Shown piece after piece: positions 52,719 to 61,373 of a DNA stretch of 64,000 nucleotides (positions within the stretch are counted from its first letter, which is position 1; each line of letters begins with the position of its first letter). A program made the position numbers and the translations under genes. The stretch covers positions 62,001 through 126,000 of the forward strand of contig NZ_BMJE01000004.1 of assembly GCF_014642915.1 (NCBI RefSeq). Direction: 5' to 3'. Origin of the DNA: Flavobacterium suaedae (GTDB taxonomy: Bacteria; Bacteroidota; Bacteroidia; Flavobacteriales; Flavobacteriaceae). The notes under the pieces were generated by a model. It saw nothing but the letters and a program-made list of their open reading frames with translations. It was not told the origin of the DNA and did no database searches.

Positions 52719-53657
52719 TTATTTTATCAGCAACCAGGCATCGTAATTTTCGTTATACCGTATTTGCCTAAGTGCTTGTTTTGCCTCCTCATGGGTGGTG
52801 TAGCTGTTGTATATAACAGGGTACAGCCCGTATTTATTCTGCTCTATGGTAACAGCATTTTCATAACCCTTTTCTTTTAGCTGTACTACAGCCGTATGTG
52901 CATTTTCTTCACTTCTGTAAGCACCTGCAACTACTTGATACGGTTTTATAGTAACCTCTTCTTTTACAGGCAGGGCTACTGTTGGCATATCGCCGCCGAT
53001 AAAAAATGTGGCTTGTTGTATTTGTTGTTGTACTTTTTCCTGAACGGCTTGTTGTACTATAAGTGTTTCGTTTTCTACTTTTTGGTCGTGATAAATTTTA
53101 AAACCGCCTACCCCTACAGTTGCAATAACAGCAAACATAGCAGCATATTTAAGGAAAGAATAATCTCTCTTTCTTTCAGCAGTAAATACTATAGGTGCTT
53201 TTTCTTCTATAGCTTCTGCAACGGCTTTATATTCTTCACGCTTTACAGCAGGCGATGTAAATGAACTTAGCCCGAAAGCATCTGTAAGGTAATTTACAGG
53301 AGTATCTGGCGTAAACACTAAACTGCCTTCACTATTTATATTGATATGTCCTAAGTCTTTAATAGTGATGCTTTTATTGTTTTGAAGTTCATCAAACCAA
53401 TGGCTAACATCATATTTAATTTTTCCTAATGCGTCTTCGTAAGAAATTTTTTCCTGTAAAGCGATATGATTGGCTAAAAGCCCGTCATTATTCTTTAAAT
53501 TCGCATTGAAAGAAATTGACTTTTCCGGAGGATAGAAAGTATGTGTATCAGTATTTAATTGTGCCGATTTAGTTTCGGCTAAAAAAGCACCGAATCCCGG
53601 TATAATTACACACTGGTAACGATATAATAGTGCAGATATGTGTTTTTCTATCATCAT
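52719..53657 (-). CDS. HU-CCDC81-like and SPOR domain membrane protein
   Basis: A 312-residue protein. The first 130 residues are a HU-like/CCDC81 domain (EKHISALLYRYQCVIIPGFGAFL, ITIKDLGHININ), then a transmembrane helix at about 165-185 and a C-terminal SPOR domain near 240-312 (YQVVAGAYRSEENAHTAVVQLKEKG). SPOR domains bind denuded septal glycan, so it probably links the cytoplasm to division-site wall. It begins with two Met codons (53657 and 53654), and the -7 box lies only 5 nt upstream. Confidence 0.9.
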   Translation of the reverse strand: MMIEKHISALLYRYQCVIIPGFGAFLAETKSAQLNTDTHTFYPPEKSISFNANLKNNDGLLANHIALQEKISYEDALGKIKYDVSHWFDELQNNKSITIKDLGHININSEGSLVFTPDTPVNYLTDAFGLSSFTSPAVKREEYKAVAEAIEEKAPIVFTAERKRDYSFLKYAAMFAVIATVGVGGFKIYHDQKVENETLIVQQAVQEKVQQQIQQATFFIGGDMPTVALPVKEEVTIKPYQVVAGAYRSEENAHTAVVQLKEKGYENAVTIEQNKYGLYPVIYNSYTTHEEAKQALRQIRYNENYDAWLLIK

Positions 53658-53662
53658 AAAGG

Positions 53663-53670
53663 CAAAATTA
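53663..53670 (-). promoter_or_regulatory. -7 box (TAATTTTG on the minus strand) for the HU/SPOR gene
   Basis: The minus strand reads TAATTTTG, matching TAnnTTTG, ending 5 nt before the ATG at 53657. This predicts a very short or absent leader. Confidence 0.5.
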
Positions 53671-53757
53671 GTTATTAGCGATTGAAAGTAAAATTAAATT
53701 TTACAATATTTATTAACAAAAGGTTAATCAAATTAACAGCTTAGCTTCTATTTTTTA

Positions 53758-54861
53758 ATGACTGATACTGAATTATTTAATATACTGGCTTTACTTCGCG
53801 TAGAAGGGGTAGGCGATGTTGTAGCTAAAAAACTGATTAATCATTTTGGTAGTGCAAAGGCAGTTTTAACTGCAAGTCGTTCGCAAATTCTTGCTATTGG
53901 AGGGGTAGGTGAGGTGCTGTATAAAAACCTGAAAAATGAAGCTGTTTTTAAACTGGCAGAAGCAGAGCTGCAATTTATACAGACTAATAATATTAAGGTT
54001 ACTTATTATAAAGACACTGACTATCCTGAAAAATTAAAACACTGTATTGACAGCCCTGTTGTATTATTTAGTTTAGGAAATATAAATCTTACTAACAGGA
54101 AAACGATAAGTATTGTAGGTACAAGGCAGGTAACAGGCTACGGTACAGATTTTATTCAGAAGTTTATAAAAGATATAGCACCGCTAAGCCCTGTTATTGT
54201 TAGTGGATTTGCCTATGGTGTAGACATACAGGCACACCTTGCTGCTGTTGAGCATAACCTGCAAACCATTGGGGTGCTTGCACATGGTTTAAATCAGGTT
54301 TACCCGAAGACGCATAAAAAATACATGGCGGATATAGAGGCTAACGGAGGTTTCTTTACTGAGTTTTGGAGTACATCAAAACCGGACAGGGAAAATTTTG
54401 TGCGCCGTAACCGTATAGTGGCAGGCATTAGCGATGCAACAATTATTGTAGAAAGTGCCGAAAAAGGAGGCTCGCTTATAACGGCTAATGTCGCTAACGA
54501 TTATAATCGAGATGTGTTTGCCGTACCCGGTCGTGTTACGGATAAATATAGTAAAGGTTGTAACGACCTGATAAAAACCCAACGTGCGAACTTGCTAACC
54601 AGTGCTGAAGATTTTATTTATATGATGAACTGGGAGGCAGCGCAAGAAAAAGAAAAAACAGTGCAAAAGCAACTGTTTATAACACTTGAAGCCGATGAGC
54701 AAAAGATATACGACTACCTGCAAAGTAACGGTAAAGAACAACTCGATATTATAGCATTGCAATGCGAAATACCTGTTTTTAAACTATCGTCTATATTACT
54801 TACTATGGAGCTTAAAGGTGTAATACGGCCACTACCGGGTAAAATGTTTGAAGCGGTTTAG
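53758..54861 (+). CDS. dprA: DNA processing protein DprA
   Basis: A 367-residue protein: an N-terminal helix-hairpin-helix-like part (LLRVEGVGDVVAKKLINHFG), the Rossmann-fold DprA core (SIVGTRQVTGYG, VIVSGFAYGVDIQAHLAA, GRVTDKYSKGCNDLI) and a C-terminal winged-helix. DprA loads RecA on single-stranded DNA taken up in natural transformation. It starts at the ATG at 53758, and its stop overlaps the stop of the convergent gene by 4 nt. Confidence 0.95.
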   Translation: MTDTELFNILALLRVEGVGDVVAKKLINHFGSAKAVLTASRSQILAIGGVGEVLYKNLKNEAVFKLAEAELQFIQTNNIKVTYYKDTDYPEKLKHCIDSPVVLFSLGNINLTNRKTISIVGTRQVTGYGTDFIQKFIKDIAPLSPVIVSGFAYGVDIQAHLAAVEHNLQTIGVLAHGLNQVYPKTHKKYMADIEANGGFFTEFWSTSKPDRENFVRRNRIVAGISDATIIVESAEKGGSLITANVANDYNRDVFAVPGRVTDKYSKGCNDLIKTQRANLLTSAEDFIYMMNWEAAQEKEKTVQKQLFITLEADEQKIYDYLQSNGKEQLDIIALQCEIPVFKLSSILLTMELKGVIRPLPGKMFEAV

Positions 54862-55400
54862 TAAATAATACTTGTAGATTTTGTACATGGGTTTTTCTTT
54901 GCTTCTTCGGGAGTAAGGCAAGCACGAGACTCTCCGCACGCCCACATAAGTTTTCCTTCTTCGTAAAACATTGTAGGTTTGCAACTATCAACACCTTCAC
55001 AACTTACAAAATAGCTATAACTAAGGTAATCTTCTTCTCCGAGACTATTTTCATTCTTCATTATAAGCTTTCCGTTTTTATTGTGCAGAAGGCGTACTAA
55101 ATTGAAGTTTGTAACATCTGAAGAAAAAAGCATGTAATAAAACTCTTTTTTGCTATCATTAAATGCAGTGCCTTTTAAAACCTGCATACTGTTTACAGGA
55201 TTCTCGTTAATGTCAACAAGCATTGAGTTGTTTATTGCCTGTATAAAAGCATCTTTATTTACAACAATATCAATAGTGTTGTTTTTTATTTTGGCAACAA
55301 CTGTTTTCTTTGTTAAGTCGTACTCTTTATGTGTAAGAGCAGAATCACTTTTATTTATAAAAAATACAGATAGAAATAGTAATAGGCTAAGTGCTTTCAT
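54858..55400 (-). CDS. secreted protein of unknown function with five late cysteines
   Basis: A 180-residue protein with a signal peptide (about 1-20, LSLLLFLSVFFINKSDSA) and no lipobox. The mature part is beta-rich and neutral, and the five Cys are all in the last 50 residues (SCEG, DSCKP, WACG, RACL, NPCT). An odd number suggests one unpaired Cys or a dimer. It overlaps the stop of dprA by 4 nt on the opposite strand. I do not recognise the family. Confidence 0.65.
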   Translation of the reverse strand: MKALSLLLFLSVFFINKSDSALTHKEYDLTKKTVVAKIKNNTIDIVVNKDAFIQAINNSMLVDINENPVNSMQVLKGTAFNDSKKEFYYMLFSSDVTNFNLVRLLHNKNGKLIMKNENSLGEEDYLSYSYFVSCEGVDSCKPTMFYEEGKLMWACGESRACLTPEEAKKNPCTKSTSIIY

Positions 55401-55453
55401 AGCAATTGTTTTTCAGTTGTTTAGAGCTACTAAAATAAGAAAAAGAATAATAC

Positions 55454-55493
55454 AAAAGCCACGTATTATTACTGTAAATAATACGTGGCTTTT
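55454..55493 (-). terminator. long perfect terminator of trpS
   Basis: AAAAGCCACGTATTATT and AATAATACGTGGCTTTT are exact 17-bp inverted arms around a 6-nt loop. It lies 30 nt past the trpS stop on the minus strand and upstream of the secreted protein gene. Confidence 0.9.
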
Positions 55494-55522
55494 TATACTG
55501 TAAACTGCGACTGTAAAATGAT

Positions 55523-56494
55523 TTATAGGTAACCTAATTTCTCTCTTACTCTGGCTAAAACACCATTTGCTATAACAGAGGCTTTGTCAGCACCTACTTT
55601 AAGAGCAGCATCAACTTCTTCAAGATTTTCCATGTAGTAGTTGTACTTTTCTCTTACAGTTCCAAACTTCTCCACTATAAGTTCAAACAATGCCTGTTTA
55701 GCATGTCCGTACCCAAAACCACCTGCAAGATATTTTTCTCGCATTTCTTCGGTTTGTGCTTCGGTAGCAAGCAATTTGTATAGTGTAAATACATTACACG
55801 TATCAGGGTTTTTAGGTTCTTCAAGCGGAGTGCTGTCCGTTTCAATACCCATTATTTGCTTGCGCAGCTTTTTATCGGTCTGGAAAAGATTAATATAATT
55901 ATTAGCCGACTTACTCATTTTATTACCATCAGTTCCCGGAACAATTTTAGTCACATCGCTGGTAATAGCTTCCGGTAATACAAAGGTTTCACCCATTTGG
56001 TGATTAAAACGAGAAGCTACATCTCTCGTAATTTCTATATGCTGTATCTGGTCCTTACCTACAGGTACTTTTTCCGCATCATACAAAAGTATATCGGCAG
56101 CCATAAGCATAGGGTACGTAAATAAACCTGCGTTTACATCCTCCAGCCTGTCAGCCTTATCTTTAAATGAGTGCGCCAGCGTTAAACGCTGGTACGGGAA
56201 AAAGCAGCTTAAGTACCAAGAAAGTTCTGTTACTTGTGGTACATCACTTTGGCGATAAAATATAACACGGTTAATATCCAGTCCGCACGCAAGCCAGGTA
56301 GCAGCAACGCTATACGTGTTTTCACGAAGTGTTTTACCATCTTTAATTTGCGTAGTAGAGTGTAAATCAGCAATAAAAAGGAACGATTCGTTATCCGGAT
56401 TGTTTGCCATTTCTACAGCAGGCAGTATTGCACCCAAAAGGTTACCTAAGTGAGGCGTGCCTGTACTCTGTATACCGGTTAGTATTTTTGCCAT
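55523..56494 (-). CDS. trpS: tryptophan-tRNA ligase
   Basis: A 323-residue class I aminoacyl-tRNA synthetase charging tRNA-Trp. The HIGH-like motif is TGTPHLGNLLG near residues 10-20 and the KMSKS motif is NKMSKSANN. The ATG at 56494 (MAKILTGIQSTG) fits the family; an upstream ATG at 56545 would place the start before the -7 box. Divergent from the acyltransferase gene. Confidence 0.96.
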   Translation of the reverse strand: MAKILTGIQSTGTPHLGNLLGAILPAVEMANNPDNESFLFIADLHSTTQIKDGKTLRENTYSVAATWLACGLDINRVIFYRQSDVPQVTELSWYLSCFFPYQRLTLAHSFKDKADRLEDVNAGLFTYPMLMAADILLYDAEKVPVGKDQIQHIEITRDVASRFNHQMGETFVLPEAITSDVTKIVPGTDGNKMSKSANNYINLFQTDKKLRKQIMGIETDSTPLEEPKNPDTCNVFTLYKLLATEAQTEEMREKYLAGGFGYGHAKQALFELIVEKFGTVREKYNYYMENLEEVDAALKVGADKASVIANGVLARVREKLGYL

Positions 56495-56517
56495 ATGTAA
56501 CTTATTATGTTTTTTTG

Positions 56518-56525
56518 CAAAGGTA
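56518..56525 (-). promoter_or_regulatory. -7 box (TACCTTTG on the minus strand) of trpS
   Basis: The minus strand reads TACCTTTG, matching TAnnTTTG, 23 nt before the ATG at 56494. The position supports the shorter trpS start. Confidence 0.65.
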
Positions 56526-56559
56526 ACGGTTTTTGGTATAAACATTATCGGCGAATCCT

Positions 56560-56567
56560 TACATTTG
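56560..56567 (+). promoter_or_regulatory. -7 box (TACATTTG) for the acyltransferase gene
   Basis: TACATTTG ends only 5 nt before the ATG at 56573, so the mRNA would be leaderless or nearly so, or translation begins at the downstream Met. Confidence 0.45.
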
Positions 56568-56572
56568 GCATT

Positions 56573-57316
56573 ATGAAAGTGATAAAAATGGTTTTATGGA
56601 CGCTTTGGCGTATCTGGTTTTACATACTTATGGGTGTACCCATAATTGTACTTTCTCCACTTTTAATACTTTCTATACTATCGCAAAAAACATATCCGCA
56701 GTTTTTTTTATTGGCGAGGCTTTGGGCTAAGCTTATACTTTTTGGTATGGGCTTTTACTATAAAATAGAATGGGAACAAAAAATGGAAAAAGGTAAAAGC
56801 TATATGCTGGTTGCCAACCATACCTCTATGACAGATATTATGCTGATGCTGATAATATCTAAAAACCCATTTGTATTTGTAGGTAAAAAAGAACTTGCTA
56901 AAATACCTGTTTTCGGATTCTTTTATAAACGTACCAGTATACTGGTAGACAGAGGAGATGCCAAAAGCAGGCTTGAAGTTTTTAAGCGTGCTCAGGAAAG
57001 GCTTAATCAGGGGCTGAGTGTTTGCATATTTCCCGAAGGCGGTGTGCCCGATGATGAAACTGTTGTTCTGGATGCTTTTAAAGATGGTGCCTTCCGTTTG
57101 GCTATAGAACACCAGATACCTATAGTACCTATGACGTTTGCCGATAATAAAAAACGATTTTCGTTTAATTTTTTTAGCGGTACCCCCGGGTTGATGCGTG
57201 CCAAAGTGCATAGTTTTATAGCAACTAAAGGAATGACACTGGAGGATAAAAAAGCCCTGAAAGATGAAACAAGGCAGGTAATATACTACCAGTTGTTGAA
57301 GTATTTAAAAAAATAA
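56573..57316 (+). CDS. 1-acyl-sn-glycerol-3-phosphate acyltransferase (PlsC-like)
   Basis: A 247-residue membrane acyltransferase. An N-terminal hydrophobic segment (about 5-45) is followed by the catalytic NHTSMTD (HX4D) near residues 82-88 and the FPEGG glycerol-phosphate motif near 152-156. It puts the second acyl chain on lysophosphatidate in phospholipid synthesis. I start it at ATG 56573 (MKVIKMVLWTLW) because the longer reading from 56507 would run across the promoters of both divergent genes. Confidence 0.9.
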   Translation: MKVIKMVLWTLWRIWFYILMGVPIIVLSPLLILSILSQKTYPQFFLLARLWAKLILFGMGFYYKIEWEQKMEKGKSYMLVANHTSMTDIMLMLIISKNPFVFVGKKELAKIPVFGFFYKRTSILVDRGDAKSRLEVFKRAQERLNQGLSVCIFPEGGVPDDETVVLDAFKDGAFRLAIEHQIPIVPMTFADNKKRFSFNFFSGTPGLMRAKVHSFIATKGMTLEDKKALKDETRQVIYYQLLKYLKK

Positions 57317-57344
57317 GGCACCCCTATTTGCATGGGCGCCTTAT
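57313..57344. terminator. weak bidirectional hairpin after the acyltransferase gene
   Basis: ATAAGGCACCC and GGGCGCCTTAT pair with one mismatch around a 10-nt loop. There is only a poor T-run. Confidence 0.5.
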
Positions 57345-57393
57345 ATGTTTCCTTACACTTAAATAAGGAACTTCAACAAACCAATTAAAAATT

Positions 57394-59094
57394 CTAAAAA
57401 CTGAAACTTATACCCGAGTATAGCCCAATAAAGTAAGGCTTAAAATTACCCGAGTTCTCACTAAAGGTGTTAACCTGATATTTAAACATAGGCTCAAAAC
57501 TAGCCTTGAATGACTTTAAAAACTTATACTTAAAACCAATACCAATATTGGTACTAAAGTTCACATTATTTAGGTTTCGTGCTTCCCCCAGGTTAGAACT
57601 GTAGCCTTGTGTTGTTATTACACGAACATCATTATTATTAAGGAATAATGTACTCACCCCGCCAATAACATCTATACCGAATTTTTTGTTTAACAGAGCG
57701 TACGATAGCTCTACAGGAACTTCAATATAACCCATTTCCTGAACCATAGAGCCTTTGAATGATTGTATAGAAGTTGTAGAAGCAAAACCTTCAGGACCGG
57801 GTGACGATGCAACATTTGCTTCTGACTGAACTACTAAGTTGCTGTTTTCCCCAACATTCCTGCTCGCTACAGCAGGCTTAGTCATGGCAGGGTAAAACTC
57901 AACACCTCGTGTTTCATAGCTTAAGTTAACAGCATTTACACCTGAACGCACGGCTAAACGGTCGGTTATATTATAATCAATACCAACCCCGTAACTCATA
58001 TTATTATCATAGCTTTTACTATTGCTTGCAAATTGAGAGTCTATAGGAGAACCCTGCGATAACGAGTTATAAAATACAGGCGCCATTTGCGGGCGTATAT
58101 TCCATTTAAGGTTATCATTTTCAGCTAAAAGTTTCTCTTCGTCATCATCTTTCCCGTTAAGTTTTTCCTGTAATAGTTTTTCCAGTTCATTTTCAGGAAC
58201 TATTATGCTGGCACTGTCAATAACAACTTCGCTGTTAATCTCTTCTGATGCAATGGCATCATCACTTGCACTCATAATAGCATGAGGTGTTTTATCTAAT
58301 AGCTCAGCCTCTTCCTGTTGAGAACTTTGAGGTTCATTTTCTTCTCCTGAATTATCATCTGTATTAACTTCTGCTATACTGTTGTTATTTTCAGCGTTAG
58401 GGTTTATAAAACCGTTATCTTTTCGTTTAATAACAGAATTATCAGCTTTATTTTTCTCACTAAGATAATTTTCTTCTTTTTCAGATTTCTCAGAGTTAGC
58501 TACGGCAGTATTAGGGTTAGTAATTACCCCTTTTATTTTGCTGTTTCGGTTATTCTTTTCGTTTTTAAGAGTATTGTTACTTTGTGTTTTGCTGTTAATA
58601 ACCACAGCATTATCTTGATTGTTTAAGTTGTTATTACCGGAGTTTCTGCTTGCAGGGCTATAATCATTGCTGCCAGCTTCTTCACTGGATAAAATATTGC
58701 TGCTGTTTTCATTTTTGGGACCCGCAGTACTACCATTTTCACTTTCAATTACCGAATTGTTATCATCATTATTAACAACAGCATCTTCCGTAGTAGGGAG
58801 CGGTAAGATATTGTCGTTAGCAATAGTGTTTGTAGTATCTGTAGCGTTAACATTACCATTTACTACACTGTTTTGGTTAAAGTCATCTTCATTGCCAAAA
58901 AAGTTAACCAGTAGTAACCCGATAATAAATACAGCCGCCACACCCGATAGTTTAAACCATATTGGTATAACACGGCGCTTTTTATCCTTTTTAAGCTCTG
59001 CCGAGATGTTCTCCCATACATGTTCCGGCGGGTTGGCTTCAAACTCCTTGAATTGCTCCTGGAATAGCCTGTCTATGTTTTTTTTCTCTTTCAT
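57394..59094 (-). CDS. anti-sigma-like protein fused to an outer-membrane beta-barrel
   Basis: A 566-residue protein with three parts. Residues 1-46 are cytoplasmic and charged (FQEQFKEFEANPPEHVWENISAELKK), similar to anti-sigma factors that bind ECF sigma. A transmembrane helix follows at about 47-66 (FKLSGVAAVFIIGLLLVNFF). Residues 70-345 are Asn/Ser/Glu/Asp-rich and look disordered. From about 345 the sequence alternates like a beta-barrel and ends in GLYSGISFSF with the terminal Phe of outer-membrane proteins. Its first 4 nt overlap the sigma gene, so the two are coupled. It could span the whole envelope. Confidence 0.78.
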   Translation of the reverse strand: MKEKKNIDRLFQEQFKEFEANPPEHVWENISAELKKDKKRRVIPIWFKLSGVAAVFIIGLLLVNFFGNEDDFNQNSVVNGNVNATDTTNTIANDNILPLPTTEDAVVNNDDNNSVIESENGSTAGPKNENSSNILSSEEAGSNDYSPASRNSGNNNLNNQDNAVVINSKTQSNNTLKNEKNNRNSKIKGVITNPNTAVANSEKSEKEENYLSEKNKADNSVIKRKDNGFINPNAENNNSIAEVNTDDNSGEENEPQSSQQEEAELLDKTPHAIMSASDDAIASEEINSEVVIDSASIIVPENELEKLLQEKLNGKDDDEEKLLAENDNLKWNIRPQMAPVFYNSLSQGSPIDSQFASNSKSYDNNMSYGVGIDYNITDRLAVRSGVNAVNLSYETRGVEFYPAMTKPAVASRNVGENSNLVVQSEANVASSPGPEGFASTTSIQSFKGSMVQEMGYIEVPVELSYALLNKKFGIDVIGGVSTLFLNNNDVRVITTQGYSSNLGEARNLNNVNFSTNIGIGFKYKFLKSFKASFEPMFKYQVNTFSENSGNFKPYFIGLYSGISFSF

Positions 59095-59639
59095 TTGCTG
59101 TAGGTATTTTTAAAATTACCTTGTTGCGCTTCTATTTTTTCCTTTAAAATCATTCTTGCCCTCGCAAGGTTAGATTTTGATGTTCCTACCGAAATATCCA
59201 TCATTTCGGCAATTTCTTTGTGTGAAAACCCATCGGTTACATACAGGTTAAAAACCATTCTGTACCTGTCCGGTAATTCTTGTATTATTGTCAACAGAAA
59301 ATCCATGCTAATAGCATCGCTTTCCACTTCTACCTCTTCCTCATCAGGAATGTTCTCGTTAACCAACTCTACAACCCTGCCGCTGGTACGGTATTTTTGT
59401 AAAATGTTGTTAACCATTACTCGTTTTGCCCACCCTTCAAAAGAACCTTTAAATTTAAACTGCCCTATTTTGCGAAACAGTAATATAAAACCATCCTGTA
59501 AATTATCTTCGGCATCAGCATAATCACGCGAATATTTAAGGCATACAGCAAATAGCTTTTGGGCAAAAAGCCTGTATAACTGCTCCTGTGCCTTTATGTT
59601 GTCGCGCTGACATTCCTTTATGAGCTGATCTAACCCCAA
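59091..59639 (-). CDS. ECF-type RNA polymerase sigma factor
   Basis: A 182-residue sigma factor. Region 2 is near 25-92 (AEDNLQDGFILLFRKIGQF, FEGWAKRVMVNNIL) and region 4 near 117-170 (LPDRYRMVFNLYVTDGFSHKEIAEMMDISVGTSKSNLARAR). The start is TTG at 59639, since GLDQLIKECQRDNIKAQEQLYRLF matches family N-termini and no ATG precedes it in frame. It lies between a lipoprotein gene and the membrane-spanning anti-sigma-like gene. Confidence 0.93.
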   Translation of the reverse strand: MGLDQLIKECQRDNIKAQEQLYRLFAQKLFAVCLKYSRDYADAEDNLQDGFILLFRKIGQFKFKGSFEGWAKRVMVNNILQKYRTSGRVVELVNENIPDEEEVEVESDAISMDFLLTIIQELPDRYRMVFNLYVTDGFSHKEIAEMMDISVGTSKSNLARARMILKEKIEAQQGNFKNTYSK

Positions 59640-59668
59640 ACTTGTGGTTTCCTGTATTAGTTACGTTA

Positions 59669-60088
59669 CTATTGAATTGTTATTGTTTCAAATATCATAT
59701 TGCCCTCTTCATCTTTACCCTTAAATATTTTTAAAGTGTAAGGACTTGTAGTGTCAACATACTCTGAAAACGAAAAATCATACATTACCATTTCAGGATT
59801 TTCATTTTCAATAGGCTTACAATTAGCATCCTGTACCACAAGGCTTTGAACGGCAAGTGTCTGGCTTAATTCATTCTTTTCAACGTATATCCCGTCGTAG
59901 TAATAACAGTCGTTAGGTCTTCGGTAATAAATTTTAATTTTATTTACCTGATTAGTCTGTATTTCGTCAGGGAACTCAACCCTTTCTATAGGTAAAAATT
60001 CAACCTGAAATTCAAGATAATCATCGTCGTTAAGAGAACAGCCACTAAATACAGTAGCTACTAAAAGTATCAGCAACAACCTTTTCAT
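59669..60088 (-). CDS. small lipoprotein of unknown function in the sigma operon
   Basis: A 139-residue lipoprotein with a lipobox VFSGC at Cys17. The mature part is beta-rich and acidic at its start (LNDDDYLEFQVEFLPIERVEFPDEI), with a YYRRPNDCYYYDGIYVEKNEL stretch of two adjacent Tyr groups. I do not recognise a family. It precedes the sigma factor by 29 nt and is probably on the same transcript, which may make it a sensor or target of that system. Confidence 0.7.
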   Translation of the reverse strand: MKRLLLILLVATVFSGCSLNDDDYLEFQVEFLPIERVEFPDEIQTNQVNKIKIYYRRPNDCYYYDGIYVEKNELSQTLAVQSLVVQDANCKPIENENPEMVMYDFSFSEYVDTTSPYTLKIFKGKDEEGNMIFETITIQ

Positions 60089-60108
60089 ATAAATTCATTT
60101 ATAGAAAA

Positions 60109-60133
60109 GATACAAAAATCCGTGAAAGGTTGC
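60109..60133 (-). promoter_or_regulatory. possible ECF-sigma promoter of the lipoprotein-sigma operon
   Basis: On the minus strand GCAACC (60133-60128) and GTATC (60113-60109) are 14 nt apart, an ECF-like pair. No good TTTG/TAnnTTTG is present. Autoregulation by the sigma factor is inferred. Confidence 0.35.
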
Positions 60134-60142
60134 GTTTTTCGG

Positions 60143-60178
60143 GCATAAAAAAACCCGAAATAAATCGGGTTTTTATGC
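60143..60178 (-). terminator. terminator of recA
   Basis: GCATAAAAAAACCCGA pairs with TCGGGTTTTTATGC (two extra A on one side) around AATAAA. It lies 46 nt past the recA stop on the minus strand. Confidence 0.88.
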
Positions 60179-60223
60179 GTACTTCCAAGAAGTTATATTT
60201 TTTGTAACTATTTAAAGAGCAAT

Positions 60224-61231
60224 TTACTGTGCATTTTGCTCTTTAATAGCATCTTTAATTTTGTATTCCAGCTCTTCGGCAAGCTCCGGATTATCTTTAA
60301 TAAGCGACTTAACCGCATCGCGACCCTGACCTAATTTAGTATCGCCGTAGCTAAACCATGAACCCGATTTTTTCACAATCTCAAATTCAACAGCAAGGTC
60401 TAGTATTTCTCCGGTTTTGCTTACCCCTTCGCCATACATAATGTCGAATTCAGCCGTTTTAAACGGAGGTGCCACTTTATTTTTAACCACTTTTATTTTA
60501 GCGCGGTTACCAATAACATTATCACCGTCTTTTATTTGAGAAGAACGACGAATATCAAGACGTACCGATGCATAGAATTTTAGTGCATTACCACCGGTAG
60601 TCGTTTCAGGGTTACCAAACATAACACCGATTTTTTCCCTAAGCTGGTTAATGAAAAATACCGTACAGTGTGTTTTGCTTATAGTAGAAGTTAATTTTCT
60701 TAGTGCCTGACTCATTAAACGTGCATGAAGCCCCATTTTGCTATCACCCATTTCGCCTTCAATTTCACTTTTTGGCGTAAGTGCCGCAACCGAGTCAATA
60801 ACCACAATATCAATCGCACCAGAGCGGATAAGGTTCTCAGCAATTTCTAAAGCCTGCTCCCCGTTATCAGGTTGCGATATAATAAGATTTTCTACGTCTA
60901 CGCCCAGTTTTTCAGCGTAATAACGGTCAAAAGCATGCTCGGCATCAATAAACGCAGCGATACCGCCAGCCTTTTGTGCTTCTGCAATAGCGTGCAGGGT
61001 TAGCGTGGTTTTACCCGATGATTCCGGCCCGTATATCTCTATTATCCTGCCACGAGGGTAACCGTTTACACCCAGCGCCAAGTCAAGCCCCAGCGAGCCC
61101 GAAGGTATTGCTTCTACTTCCTCTACAGCGCGGTCGCCCATTTTCATTACCGTTCCTTTGCCGTAGGCTTTATCTAATTTATCTAACGTAAGCTGTAATG
61201 CTTTTAGTTTTGCTTCTTTATCTGCACTCAT
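60224..61231 (-). CDS. recA: RecA recombinase
   Basis: A 335-residue RecA of typical length. The Walker A is GPESSGKTT at 68-76. [31 protein letters not shown] and [26 protein letters not shown] follow (loops L1 and L2). It forms the filament for homologous recombination and SOS. The G+C of this gene is high (32 of 60 bases at 61021-61080), in sharp contrast to the next gene. Confidence 0.98.
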   Translation of the reverse strand: MSADKEAKLKALQLTLDKLDKAYGKGTVMKMGDRAVEEVEAIPSGSLGLDLALGVNGYPRGRIIEIYGPESSGKTTLTLHAIAEAQKAGGIAAFIDAEHAFDRYYAEKLGVDVENLIISQPDNGEQALEIAENLIRSGAIDIVVIDSVAALTPKSEIEGEMGDSKMGLHARLMSQALRKLTSTISKTHCTVFFINQLREKIGVMFGNPETTTGGNALKFYASVRLDIRRSSQIKDGDNVIGNRAKIKVVKNKVAPPFKTAEFDIMYGEGVSKTGEILDLAVEFEIVKKSGSWFSYGDTKLGQGRDAVKSLIKDNPELAEELEYKIKDAIKEQNAQ

Positions 61232-61373
61232 GTAGTTTGCTATTATTTTTTAGTAAAAATACTGCTTTTGTTTTACGGGTGCAATGTAAGAAAATAATCT
61301 TATAATTTAAAATCCAAATGTTAATTTTTTTTGTTTAGTTTTAGGAAATCTAACTTTTAAATTATTGAGTATA

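Noticed and set aside
56507..56572. Longer N-terminus for the acyltransferase
   Set aside because: The added residues run through the promoters of two divergent genes and do not resemble the PlsC family.
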